From: Chryseobacterium sp. OSA05B | GTDB lineage: Bacteria; Bacteroidota; Bacteroidia; Flavobacteriales; Weeksellaceae | DNA: 64,000 nucleotides | Direction of reading: 5' to 3' | Assembly: GCF_019970065.1 (NCBI RefSeq) | Contig: NZ_JAHXYH010000002.1 | Location: forward strand, 806,001-870,000 | Shown here: positions 18,737 through 27,687 of the stretch, piece by piece | How positions within the stretch are numbered: position 1 is the stretch's first letter | Layout: each line of letters begins with the position of its first letter | The notes under the pieces: generated by a model | Database searches by the model: none | The model's input: the letters and a program-made list of their open reading frames with translations, nothing else | Told to the model about the DNA's origin: nothing | Translations under genes and position numbers: made by a program

Positions 18737-19390
18737 ATGCTTACAAAAGAACAAATTGCTAAAAGGATTTCAAAAGAACTGAAAGACCGATATTATGTAA
18801 ACCTGGGAATCGGAATCCCTACATTGGTGGCTAACTATGTTCCGGATGGTATTTCCGTAGAATTTCAGAGTGAAAACGGAGTGCTCGGAATGGGTCCTTT
18901 CCCTTTCGAAGGGGAAGAAGATGCCGACATCATCAATGCCGGAAAACAGACCATCACCATTCTGCCGGGAGGCTCATTTTTCGATTCAGCCTTCAGTTTC
19001 GGGATGATCCGAGGTCAGAAAGTAGATCTTACTATCCTTGGAGCGATGGAAGTTTCTGAGAACGGAGATATCGCCAACTGGAAAATTCCAGGGAAAATGG
19101 TTAAAGGAATGGGTGGAGCAATGGACCTGGTAGCATCTGCAGAAAATATTATCGTTGCGATGATGCACGTGAACAAGGCCGGAGAAAGCAAGATACTGAA
19201 AAAATGTACGCTTCCGCTTACAGGGGTTAACTGCGTGAAAAGAGTCGTAACCGAATTAGCTGTATTAGACGTTACTCCCGAAGGATTCAAACTGGTAGAA
19301 AGAGCTCCGGGCGTTTCAGTGGAGCACATCGTAAAATCTACAGAAGCTGATCTGATCATCGAAGGTGAAATTCCTGAAATGCAATTTTAG
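18737..19390 (+). CDS. scoB: 3-oxoacid CoA-transferase subunit B
   Basis: 217 residues. The catalytic glutamate is E46 in SENGVLGMGP, the conserved motif of the B subunit that forms the glutamyl-CoA thioester. The N-terminal LGIGIPTLVANYVP segment is also typical. It partners with subunit A at 15647. It must be transcribed separately from scoA, because an opposite-strand gene lies between. A strong terminator follows. Confidence 0.92.
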   Translation: MLTKEQIAKRISKELKDRYYVNLGIGIPTLVANYVPDGISVEFQSENGVLGMGPFPFEGEEDADIINAGKQTITILPGGSFFDSAFSFGMIRGQKVDLTILGAMEVSENGDIANWKIPGKMVKGMGGAMDLVASAENIIVAMMHVNKAGESKILKKCTLPLTGVNCVKRVVTELAVLDVTPEGFKLVERAPGVSVEHIVKSTEADLIIEGEIPEMQF

Positions 19391-19399
19391 ATAAAATAA

Positions 19400-19427
19400 A
19401 AACCTTGTCATTGACAAGGTTTTTTTA
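19400..19427 (+). terminator. Intrinsic terminator of scoB
   Basis: AACCTTGTCA/TGACAAGGTT stem with a T run, 10 bases after the stop codon. Confidence 0.88.
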
Positions 19428-19738
19428 TTGAAAATATCTTTTGAACCATTCAAATTGACATAGGAAATCGTAGCGTTAAGAAAATAAAATCTGCGAACAT
19501 TAAGAAAATTCTACTGTTTGAAGCGCGACACAAAATTCAAATCGAATAACCCGTGTAGAATTCGCACAAGTTTAGAATTTTTAGTGAACAGAATTTATTT
19601 TTAGCGAAGAGTTCCAAGTCTTGAACTTTTGTTTCTTTTGTTTCTTTTGTTTCAAGACAAAAGAAAATAACCTTTTTATATTTTTGGTTTAAGTTCAACA
19701 CGACATCGCTGAAAAATCTTAATTACAAGCTCTAACAT
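19428..19738. other. Non-coding gap with a short tandem repeat
   Basis: This 311-base gap holds no supportable gene. At about 19626-19658 three copies of a TTTTGTTTC unit lie inside a GTCTTGAA...TTTCAAGAC inverted repeat (about 19617-19665). Confidence 0.5.
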
Positions 19739-20560
19739 CTATTTTGAATCCTGCGCCCCAAACACCTTCTGTAAAATAGAAGTCGTTCTCATAGCGGGCG
19801 TATTTCTGATTCCGCTTTCTTTTTCCGCCACCATTTTGAAAACACCATTGATGGTTTCTGTGGTTACATATTCGTTAAGATCAGTCGTCACAGCCTGTCC
19901 GGTGAATGTATTGTATTTAGAGATCAGATTTTTCCAGACCGTATCAGCACCTACTTTTCCTAAGGAAGCTTTCACTTTGGGCTGAAACGCGGTGAACAGC
20001 TGACTTTGTGTTTTGGTTTGTAAATAATTGGTTGCTGCATTGTCACTGCTTAACAGGATATTTTTAGCATCCGTAATGGTCATGGATGTGATTGCTTTTG
20101 TAAAAATTGGAGCAGCTTCCGTTACCGCATCCTCAGCAGCTCTGTTTAATAATTTAACCCCTTCGTCTGCCAGACTTCCCATACCCAGAGAGCGGAGTGT
20201 GGTATCGATCTTTCTTAGTTTTTCGGGCATTAAGATTTTTACCGCTTCATTTTTTAAAAATCCGTCTGTCAGAGACAGTTTCTTTACACCATCAGTTACC
20301 CCAAGGCTTAAAGCTTCTTTTAATCCCGAAGAAATCTGTGTTGAAGTAAGACTTCCGAGATTAATGGGAGAGGTTTTGGTGGTAGTTGTTGTCGTAGTGG
20401 ATGGAGTGGAGGTGGTTATGGTAGAATTTTTAGGTTTCGCCGGATTATCAAGATCAACACCGGTTTTGGTTTTGACTGTAGATTTGATAATATCTAAGAT
20501 CTGTGCATATGAAGAAATTGAAAATAATAATCCTGCGGCCAGTAAAATGCTTTTTCTCAT
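19739..20560 (-). CDS. DUF4197 domain exported protein
   Basis: 273 residues. The signal peptide ends near SSYAQ. A Thr-rich, low-complexity linker (about 45-65) is followed by the DUF4197 domain: ISSGLKEALSLGVTDGVKKLS, ILMPEKLRKIDTTLRSLGMG, the central NRAAEDAVTEAAPIF and the C-terminal KYNTFTG and LNEYVTTETINGVF. The family is widespread in Bacteroidota and Proteobacteria, is predicted periplasmic and has no known function. The gene stands alone, divergent from the GH20 gene. Confidence 0.88.
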   Translation of the reverse strand: MRKSILLAAGLLFSISSYAQILDIIKSTVKTKTGVDLDNPAKPKNSTITTSTPSTTTTTTTKTSPINLGSLTSTQISSGLKEALSLGVTDGVKKLSLTDGFLKNEAVKILMPEKLRKIDTTLRSLGMGSLADEGVKLLNRAAEDAVTEAAPIFTKAITSMTITDAKNILLSSDNAATNYLQTKTQSQLFTAFQPKVKASLGKVGADTVWKNLISKYNTFTGQAVTTDLNEYVTTETINGVFKMVAEKESGIRNTPAMRTTSILQKVFGAQDSK

Positions 20561-20664
20561 TGTATTTTTTTTGCAAATTTAGATGTTTTATTATTTAATA
20601 AGTTAAAATGCTCCGAAGAGTTTTGGAAAATAATTATATTAGCTAAAACCTTAATCATACTCAG

Positions 20665-22932
20665 ATGCGACGTTTTCTCTTTATATTTTCAACTCTTTTT
20701 TCCAGTGTTTTTAATGCTCAGATGAAGCCCAATTTAATTCCTTATCCTCAAAGTGTAACCATACAGGAAGGTAAATTTATCATTCCTGAAACCTTGATAC
20801 TGAACGATAAACTTCCGAAAGAAGAGACAGAATATTTCAAAAAACGTCTGGGTGCTCAGGTTAAATTTCAATCCAGCAGCAGTACGGAAAAAATTCATGT
20901 GATGTATATCCAGGTTCCACAGCCGAAAATTCCGGTTAATCCTGAAAGTAAGAAAGAAAGTTATTCCATCGACATTTCTCCGAAAAGAATTTTCATAAGT
21001 TCAGATACCAAACAAGGATATTTTCTTGCCCTTCAAACGTTGATTCAGCTTTTTGAAGAGCATAAAGAAGATGGTGCTATTCCGGCCATGGAGATAAAAG
21101 ACAGCCCAAAATTTGCCTGGCGCGGAATGCACCTGGATGTCTGCCGCCATTTTTTCAGTGTTGACGAAGTAAAACAGTACATCGACTATCTGGCCATGTA
21201 CAAGCTGAATACCTTTCACTGGCATCTTACAGACGATCAGGGTTGGAGAATCGAAATTAAAAAATATCCGAAGCTGACAGAAATTGGTTCAAAACGTAAA
21301 GAATCCATGATTGGGGCTTATGTAGACAATACATTTGACGGAAAACCTTACGGCCCGTATTTCTACACTCAGGAACAGATCAAAGATGTCGTTAAATATG
21401 CTCAGCAGAGACATATTACCATCGTTCCGGAAATTGAAATGCCGGGGCATGCTTTAGCCGCTTTATCTGCATATCCGGAACTTGCCTGTACAAAAGGACC
21501 GTTTGAATCCGCTACAAAGTGGGGCGTTTTTGATGATGTGTTCTGCCCGAAAGAAGAAACATTCACCTTCCTGGAAAATGTTCTTGATGAGGTCATGACA
21601 TTATTCCCTTCCCAGTACATCCACATTGGTGGCGACGAATGCCCGAAAACAAGATGGAAAGAATGTGCCCATTGTCAGGAATTGATTAAGAAAAATAATC
21701 TGAAAGATGAACATGGCCTGCAAAGCTATTTCATCCACAGAATTGAAAAATATGTAAATGGTAAAGGCAGAAAAATCATCGGTTGGGACGAAATCCTGGA
21801 AGGAGGCCTTGCACCAAACGCAGCTGTGATGAGCTGGACTGGCGTGAATGGAGGCATTGAGGCTGCAAAATCGGGACATTTTGCCGTGATGACACCCGGA
21901 GCTTATTGCTATTTTGACCATTATCAGGGAGATCCGCAGTCGGAGCCTAATGCTTTTGGAGGATTTACACCTTTAGATAAAATCTATTCTTACAATCCTG
22001 TTCCTGCTGAACTGAATGCAGAGCAGGCAAAATATATACTTGGAGTTCAGGCGAATTTATGGACTGAATATATCACAGATTTTAAACAGGTACAATACAT
22101 GATTTTCCCAAGACTGATGGCACTTTCTGAAGTTGGATGGGGAACATCAGATCCTGAAAATTATAAAGAATTTGAAAACAGGGTCATTAGCCAGTTCAAA
22201 GTTCTGGACAAAATGAAGGTGAATTATGCAAAAAGCATTTACAATATCTCCGGAAAAGTAATTCCCGCCGGTAACGGTATCTCTTATGAACTTACCGTTT
22301 CACAGGATCCGAAAGGAATTCGATATACAACGGACGGAACAGAACCTTCTCTGAATTCAAAGATATATCATGGAGCCATCAATATTTCCAAATCTTCAAC
22401 CGTTAAATCTGCCTATTTTGAAGGTGGAAAACTGAAAAGTGCCGTTTCTACTCAGGAATTTACAGTTTCAAAATCTACAGGAAAAAAAATAATCTTAGAG
22501 CAGCAACCCAGTGAAAATTATTCTTTCGGTGGAGCTTTTACTTTAGTGGATGGAATTATCGGGAATACCAGACAGCTGGGTAAAACATGGCTCGGCTTTC
22601 AGGGAAAAGATGTCGTAGCAACTATTGATCTTGGTCAGAAGACCGGTTTTTCAGAAGTGTATTTCAATACCTTGGAAAATAAAGGAAGCTGGATTCATTT
22701 GGCGAAATCTGCACAGATCTTTATTTCCGACGACGGTAAGAATTTTAAAATGATCAAAGAGATCGGGAAAGATGAGATTCAGAGTTTAAAAGGAAAAATA
22801 AAGTTAAACGTAGGAAGCCAGAACTCAAAATACATCAAATTCAAAATAGAAAACGCCGGCATCATTCCTGCTGGAAATCCCGGAGCTGACTCAAAAGCAT
22901 GGCTTTTTGTAGATGAAATTGGTGTAAATTAA
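20665..22932 (+). CDS. Beta-N-acetylhexosaminidase, GH20
   Basis: 755 residues. A signal peptide (to about VFNAQ) precedes a GH20b-type alpha/beta domain and the catalytic barrel. The catalytic Asp-Glu pair is D324-E325 in HIGGDECPK; the HWHLTDDQGWR and WTEYITDF segments are also typical of the family. A chitobiase-type C-terminal domain (GIRYTTDGTEPS, about residue 550) and a discoidin-like (F5/8 type C) carbohydrate-binding end follow. It removes terminal beta-linked GlcNAc or GalNAc. No T9SS domain is present, so a periplasmic site is likely. With the next three genes it fits an N-glycan breakdown block. Confidence 0.94.
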   Translation: MRRFLFIFSTLFSSVFNAQMKPNLIPYPQSVTIQEGKFIIPETLILNDKLPKEETEYFKKRLGAQVKFQSSSSTEKIHVMYIQVPQPKIPVNPESKKESYSIDISPKRIFISSDTKQGYFLALQTLIQLFEEHKEDGAIPAMEIKDSPKFAWRGMHLDVCRHFFSVDEVKQYIDYLAMYKLNTFHWHLTDDQGWRIEIKKYPKLTEIGSKRKESMIGAYVDNTFDGKPYGPYFYTQEQIKDVVKYAQQRHITIVPEIEMPGHALAALSAYPELACTKGPFESATKWGVFDDVFCPKEETFTFLENVLDEVMTLFPSQYIHIGGDECPKTRWKECAHCQELIKKNNLKDEHGLQSYFIHRIEKYVNGKGRKIIGWDEILEGGLAPNAAVMSWTGVNGGIEAAKSGHFAVMTPGAYCYFDHYQGDPQSEPNAFGGFTPLDKIYSYNPVPAELNAEQAKYILGVQANLWTEYITDFKQVQYMIFPRLMALSEVGWGTSDPENYKEFENRVISQFKVLDKMKVNYAKSIYNISGKVIPAGNGISYELTVSQDPKGIRYTTDGTEPSLNSKIYHGAINISKSSTVKSAYFEGGKLKSAVSTQEFTVSKSTGKKIILEQQPSENYSFGGAFTLVDGIIGNTRQLGKTWLGFQGKDVVATIDLGQKTGFSEVYFNTLENKGSWIHLAKSAQIFISDDGKNFKMIKEIGKDEIQSLKGKIKLNVGSQNSKYIKFKIENAGIIPAGNPGADSKAWLFVDEIGVN

Positions 22933-22991
22933 GCCAGATATTAAATGACCAGATTATCTGCTAAACTGACTCATTAAACATTAAAAATAAG

Positions 22992-23026
22992 AAAAAGACT
23001 ACAGAGCAACTGCTGTAGTCTTTTTT
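22992..23026 (+). terminator. Intrinsic terminator
   Basis: AAAAAGACTACAG/CTGTAGTCTTTTTT hairpin with a T run, about 60 bases after the GH20 stop. It suggests that GH20 is transcribed separately from the glycosylasparaginase gene. Confidence 0.85.
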
Positions 23027-23077
23027 CCTTTTATGCTAGCGGGAAAATTGCTAATTTGGAAGCCAAATACATCTTAC

Positions 23078-24070
23078 ATGCAAAGCAGACGAAATTTCAT
23101 CAAAAAAACAGCCGCCGCCTCTTTGGCACTTGCTGTAAATCCCCTGGATCTGATCGCTAAAGATCTACCTGATCATTCTAAAACAGCAGGAAAACCGATT
23201 GTTCTTTCCACCTGGAATTTCGGACTGAAGGCGAATGAAGAAGCTTGGACCATTCTTGGAAAAGGCGGAAAAGCGCTTGATGCAGTGGAAAAGGGAGTTC
23301 GTCTCGTGGAATTGGATCCTACCGAAAGAAGTGTAGGATATGGCGGCCGGCCGGACAGAGACGGAAGAGTAACCCTTGATGCCTGTATTATGGATGAAAA
23401 CTATAATATTGGTTCTGTTGCCTGTTTGGAGCATATCAAAAACCCTATTTCCGTGGCAAGATCCGTGATGGAGAAAACACCACATGTGATGCTGGTTGGA
23501 GACGGAGCTTTGCAGTTTGCACTTTCGCAAGGCTTTAAAAAAGAAAATCTTCTCACTTCGGAATCTGAAAAAGAATGGAAAGAATGGTTAAAAACCAGCG
23601 AATATAAACCAGTTGCCAATATTGAAAACCATGACACTATTGGAATGATTGCCCTTGACGCGCAGGGAAACCTTTCAGGAGCCTGTACCACCAGCGGAAT
23701 GGCTTTTAAAATGCACGGCAGAGTGGGAGATTCACCGATTATCGGGGCCGGTCTTTTTGTAGACAATGAAGTAGGAGCAGCTACGGCTACAGGGCATGGT
23801 GAGGAAGTGATCCGGACTGTAGGAACCCATCTTGTGGTTGAACTGATGAGACAGGGCAGAAATCCTCAACAGGCATGTAAAGAAGCGGTTGAAAGGATTG
23901 TGAATATTACCAAGAGAAGAAATAAAAGCCTGAAAGATATCCAGGTTGGTTTTATTGCTTTAAATAAAAGAGGGGAGTACGGATCTTACTGTATTCAGGA
24001 CGGATTTAATTTTGCGGTGTATGATCAGAAAGGAAACCGTCTTGAAAAGCCGGAATTCGCCTTGAAATAA
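23078..24070 (+). CDS. N4-(beta-N-acetylglucosaminyl)-L-asparaginase
   Basis: 330 residues from the ATG at 23078. The longer frame from 23033 begins only 7 bases after a terminator and adds residues with no signal-peptide character. The N-terminus QSRRNFIKK followed by a hydrophobic stretch is a twin-arginine (Tat) type signal. The mature sequence matches, from memory, the glycosylasparaginase of Elizabethkingia meningoseptica nearly throughout (for example STWNFGLKANEEAW, VGYGGRPDRDGRVTLDAC). The autoproteolytic nucleophile is T187 in NHDTIGM, cut after D186. It cleaves the GlcNAc-Asn bond of deglycosylated glycoprotein stubs in the periplasm. The next gene, cutC, starts 34 bases downstream. 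Confidence 0.95.
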   Translation: MQSRRNFIKKTAAASLALAVNPLDLIAKDLPDHSKTAGKPIVLSTWNFGLKANEEAWTILGKGGKALDAVEKGVRLVELDPTERSVGYGGRPDRDGRVTLDACIMDENYNIGSVACLEHIKNPISVARSVMEKTPHVMLVGDGALQFALSQGFKKENLLTSESEKEWKEWLKTSEYKPVANIENHDTIGMIALDAQGNLSGACTTSGMAFKMHGRVGDSPIIGAGLFVDNEVGAATATGHGEEVIRTVGTHLVVELMRQGRNPQQACKEAVERIVNITKRRNKSLKDIQVGFIALNKRGEYGSYCIQDGFNFAVYDQKGNRLEKPEFALK

Positions 24071-24104
24071 AAAATCTTTTTCTTACCAATCAATAAAAAA
24101 ATAA

Positions 24105-24773
24105 ATGTCAAAAATAGAAATAGCGTGTTTCAATCCGGAATCAGCCCTGATTGCTTTTGAAAACGGAGCCGACAGAATAGAATTATGTGACGGATTAAGC
24201 GAAGGCGGAACCACCCCTGATTTCGAAACGTTAAAAGAGTTAAGAGCAAAAATCAATATTCCCATTTTTGTAATGATCAGACCGAGAGGTGGAGATTTTA
24301 CTTATTCCGAAGCGGAATTTGAACAGATGAAAAAAGAACTGGTTCAGTTGAAATCTTTAGGGGCAGACGGCTTTGTTTTTGGAATTTTAGACAAGAATGA
24401 CGAGGTCAATGTAGAACAAAACAAAGTTTTAGTTGAATTGGCTGATGCTCTTCCATGTACTTTCCACCGTGCATTTGACAGAGCAACAAATCTTGAAGAT
24501 TCTCTTGAAAAAATAATAGATTGTGGTTTTAAAACCATTCTTACTTCAGGTCAGAAACCCAATGTTTCAGAAGGTAAAGAAAACCTGAAAAAACTGGTTG
24601 AACTTTCCAATGGCAGGATTGAAATCCTGATCGGAGGAGGTCTTCGCTCTACGAATATTGAAGAGATCAGAGAGTTTACCAATGCCGGTTATTTTCATTC
24701 CTCAGCGATCACGGATGGCGGAGCTTTTGCCAGTGCGGATGAGGTGATAGCTTTAAAAATAGTTAAATTTTAG
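24105..24773 (+). CDS. cutC: CutC family protein
   Basis: 222 residues, a TIM-barrel protein of the CutC family. Visible family segments are the N-terminal EIACFNPESALIAFENGADRIELC, RPRGGDF, DGFVFG, TFHRAFD, ILTSGQ and IGGGLRSTNI (each partial). There is no signal peptide, so it is cytosolic. CutC was named for copper homeostasis, but that role is weakly supported in bacteria. In Bacteroidota the gene often sits among glycan-degrading genes, as here, which hints at a sugar-related job (inference). It probably shares a transcript with the glycosylasparaginase gene. Confidence 0.92.
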   Translation: MSKIEIACFNPESALIAFENGADRIELCDGLSEGGTTPDFETLKELRAKINIPIFVMIRPRGGDFTYSEAEFEQMKKELVQLKSLGADGFVFGILDKNDEVNVEQNKVLVELADALPCTFHRAFDRATNLEDSLEKIIDCGFKTILTSGQKPNVSEGKENLKKLVELSNGRIEILIGGGLRSTNIEEIREFTNAGYFHSSAITDGGAFASADEVIALKIVKF

Positions 24774-24790
24774 AAGTGAAATGAACCGCG

Positions 24791-24875
24791 CTTGTCATTC
24801 TGAACGAAACAAAGTGGCGTGAAAGAATCTCAATAAAATAATAATAGAGATTCCTCTGTTCCTCGGAATGACAAA
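24791..24875. repeat. Palindromic dispersed repeat (TGTCATTCTGAACG type)
   Basis: The ends CTTGTCATTC and GGAATGACAAAG are inverted copies, as are the inner GAATCTC and GAGATTC. The element fills most of the gap between cutC and the GH2 gene. A diverged relative is at 46825-46934. Confidence 0.7.
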
Positions 24876-24921
24876 GTCAATATTTAACCGATACTTATAA
24901 AATTTCTAAACCAATTCCTTA

Positions 24922-27405
24922 ATGAATAAATCCATCCTTTTTATCTTCCTTTTTATTCAGACTATGATGACTGCACAACTGACAGAACGAAGTTTGTCTC
25001 CGGAGAAATGGCAGTTCAAAAACATGAAAGAACAGAATTGGCTATCCGCAAAAATTCCGGGTACCGTTCATCTTGATCTGATGGATAACAAGGTGATTCC
25101 CGATCCTTTCAAAGATGAAAACGAAAAAAAGGTTCAATGGATAGAAAACGAGGATTGGGAATATAAAACCACTTTTAAAGTATCTGCGAAAGAACTGGGA
25201 AATAATCATATTGACCTGGTTTTTAATGGTCTTGATACCTTCTCAGAGATCTATCTGAACGGAAAACTGTTGAAAAAAACAGACAATATGTTCAGAAAAT
25301 GGAATGTTCCCGTGAAAGAGTTCCTGAAACAAGGGGATAACGAGCTGAAGATTGCATTTAAATCGGCAGTGAATGAAGGAAAGGAATTGGCTAAAAAAGT
25401 TCCGTTTGCGATGCCGGAATCACCCCGAAGCTTTATAAGAAAGGCCCAGTATCAGTTTGGCTGGGATTGGGGACCTAGGTTGGTAACTGCAGGGATTTGG
25501 AAAGATATACAACTGGAATTCTGGAATTTTGCGAAAATAGAGACCGTTAAATACCATCAGAACTTTTCAAATGAAGTTTTGGATTTTAATTTTGAGATAG
25601 AAATTAATGCACAGGAAGCCGGGGATTATCGTTTGAATATTAATCAATTGAACAAGACGGTTTCTCTTAAGAAAGGCATGAATACCATTCGTCTTCCTTA
25701 TGATATGAGCGGATTCAAGCTTTGGCAGCCCAACGGATGGGGAGACGCGAATCTGCATGATTTTAAAATCGAACTTTTAAAGAATAAGTCAGCTTTAGAC
25801 CAAAAGAATATAAAAGTAGGACTTAGAACGGTAGAACTGGTTCAGGAAAAAGATGCAGCCGGAAAATCATTCTATTTTAAAGTTAATGGAAAACCTTTGT
25901 ATGCGAAAGGAACCAACTGGATCCCTGCTGACAGTTTTTCACCCAGAGTAAGCAAAGAAAAATACAGGAAACTGATTAAAGACATGAAGGAAGCCAATAT
26001 GAATATGGTCCGTGTCTGGGGTGGCGGAATCTATGAAGATGATGAATTCTACAAAGCCTGTGACGAAAACGGTATTCTGGTCTGGCAGGATTTTATGTTT
26101 GCGGGAAGCTTTTATCCGGCTGATGAAGCTTTTTTAAGCAATGTCAGAGAAGAAGTAAAAGATCAGGTCAATAGACTTCAGAACCACCCGTCGATTGCTT
26201 TGTGGTGTGGCAATAATGAAGTTGATGAAGCCATCGTCAACTGGGGATACCAGAAACAGTTCAAATATTCAAAAGACGATTCCCTACAGGTGTGGAAAGA
26301 CTATAAAAAGGTGTTCCATGACGTGATTCCAAATACATTACGGGAAAATCTTACTCCTGAAAAAAATATTTATTGGCCCAGTTCGCCATCTATCGGTTGG
26401 GGACATAAAGAAAGCCTTACCGAAGGAGATTCTCATTATTGGGGAGTTTGGTGGGGAGAGCAGCCGTTTGAAATGTATAATGAAAAAGTAGGCCGTTTCA
26501 TGTCTGAATACGGTTTTCAGGGAATGCCGGGCCTGGAAGCAGTGAAGTCAATGTTTTCCGGAACTCCCGATTTGAATTTGCAGAACCCTACCATCAAAGC
26601 TCATGAAAAACATGGCAGAGGATGGGAGATCATTAATGAATATATTAAAAGAGATTACAAACTTCCATCAGACTTTGTACAATACAATTACATTTCCCAA
26701 TTGCTGCAGGCGAGGGGAATGAGAATCGCGGTTGAGGCCCATCGTCGTGCAAAACCTTACAATATGGGAACGTTATACTGGCAGCTGAATGACTGCTGGC
26801 CGGTAGTTTCATGGTCTTCCATCGATTATTTAGGAAACTGGAAAGCCCTTCAGTATCAGATGAAACGAAGCTTTGAACAACAGGTTATTTTAACAGAAGA
26901 AAAAGATGGGATTTTAAATTTTTACGCCATTAATGATGGAATTAAAAGCTTTACTGATGTTGATTTTGAGATTAAAACAATAAATTTTGACGGAAAGGTT
27001 TTAAAAGAAACCAAAACATCTGCAAAAGAGAAAACATTGGAAAGTATTCTGAAATTTGATCCTGTTGAAATCAAAAATTTAATAACTGAATCTGAAAAGA
27101 ACACAACCTTTTTACAACTTACGCTAAAGGATAAAGAAGGAAAAATCATCGCTGTCAATACCCATTTCTTTGCTAAACCGAAAGATCTGCAGCTGACGAA
27201 ACCTGCTATTAAGATTAAAAGAATCAAAGCTGACGAGATTGAAATTTCCACAGATGTATTGGCAAAAGATGTCTATCTGATCGGAGACATCCATTTCAGC
27301 GATAATTTCTTCGACCTTCTTCCCCATACTTCAAAAAAGGTCAAACTTTCAAAACCTCTGAAAAATATTGAAGCAATCAGTCTTTGGGATACCTTACATA
27401 ATTAA
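24922..27405 (+). CDS. Beta-mannosidase, GH2
   Basis: 827 residues. A signal peptide (to about MMTAQ) is followed by the GH2 sugar-binding domain (IPGTVHLDLMDNKVIPDPF is typical of beta-mannosidases), an immunoglobulin-like domain and the catalytic barrel. The acid/base is E433 in WCGNNEVDEA and the nucleophile E529 in MSEYGFQG. Beta-mannosidases remove the beta-1,4-linked mannose at the core of N-glycans or of mannan. Next to a hexosaminidase and a glycosylasparaginase, the N-glycan role is the better fit. No T9SS domain is present, so it is probably periplasmic. Confidence 0.93.
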   Translation: MNKSILFIFLFIQTMMTAQLTERSLSPEKWQFKNMKEQNWLSAKIPGTVHLDLMDNKVIPDPFKDENEKKVQWIENEDWEYKTTFKVSAKELGNNHIDLVFNGLDTFSEIYLNGKLLKKTDNMFRKWNVPVKEFLKQGDNELKIAFKSAVNEGKELAKKVPFAMPESPRSFIRKAQYQFGWDWGPRLVTAGIWKDIQLEFWNFAKIETVKYHQNFSNEVLDFNFEIEINAQEAGDYRLNINQLNKTVSLKKGMNTIRLPYDMSGFKLWQPNGWGDANLHDFKIELLKNKSALDQKNIKVGLRTVELVQEKDAAGKSFYFKVNGKPLYAKGTNWIPADSFSPRVSKEKYRKLIKDMKEANMNMVRVWGGGIYEDDEFYKACDENGILVWQDFMFAGSFYPADEAFLSNVREEVKDQVNRLQNHPSIALWCGNNEVDEAIVNWGYQKQFKYSKDDSLQVWKDYKKVFHDVIPNTLRENLTPEKNIYWPSSPSIGWGHKESLTEGDSHYWGVWWGEQPFEMYNEKVGRFMSEYGFQGMPGLEAVKSMFSGTPDLNLQNPTIKAHEKHGRGWEIINEYIKRDYKLPSDFVQYNYISQLLQARGMRIAVEAHRRAKPYNMGTLYWQLNDCWPVVSWSSIDYLGNWKALQYQMKRSFEQQVILTEEKDGILNFYAINDGIKSFTDVDFEIKTINFDGKVLKETKTSAKEKTLESILKFDPVEIKNLITESEKNTTFLQLTLKDKEGKIIAVNTHFFAKPKDLQLTKPAIKIKRIKADEIEISTDVLAKDVYLIGDIHFSDNFFDLLPHTSKKVKLSKPLKNIEAISLWDTLHN

Positions 27406-27623
27406 AAAGTAAAAAAACAAAAATCTGCATCATCATCAGAATCTGCGGGAGCATAAAAAAACAAGCCACATAGGTTTCAAAAATCGATGAGGTTTACTAT
27501 TTTCAAAGTTTAATATTAGCATATAAGCAAACCGTAGCATAAAATTTTATCTTCGATAAATCCTTGCGCCTTACAAAATAAAGTATAAAAACAATAGCGC
27601 CTTTGCGAAATTCCAACAATAAA

Positions 27624-27656
27624 AAAGCCTTCCAAATACTACGGAAGGCTTCTTTC
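27624..27656 (-). terminator. Intrinsic terminator of the C1 peptidase gene
   Basis: On the minus strand AAGCCTTCC/GGAAGGCTT is followed by TTTTTTA, about 32 bases after the stop. The 200 bases before it (27406-27620) show only dispersed-repeat-like text (ATCTGCGGGA, the reverse of the CCCGCAGAT motif at 12882). Confidence 0.8.
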
Positions 27657-27687
27657 TATATATAATAATTTGGTGCTGAATAATTAA

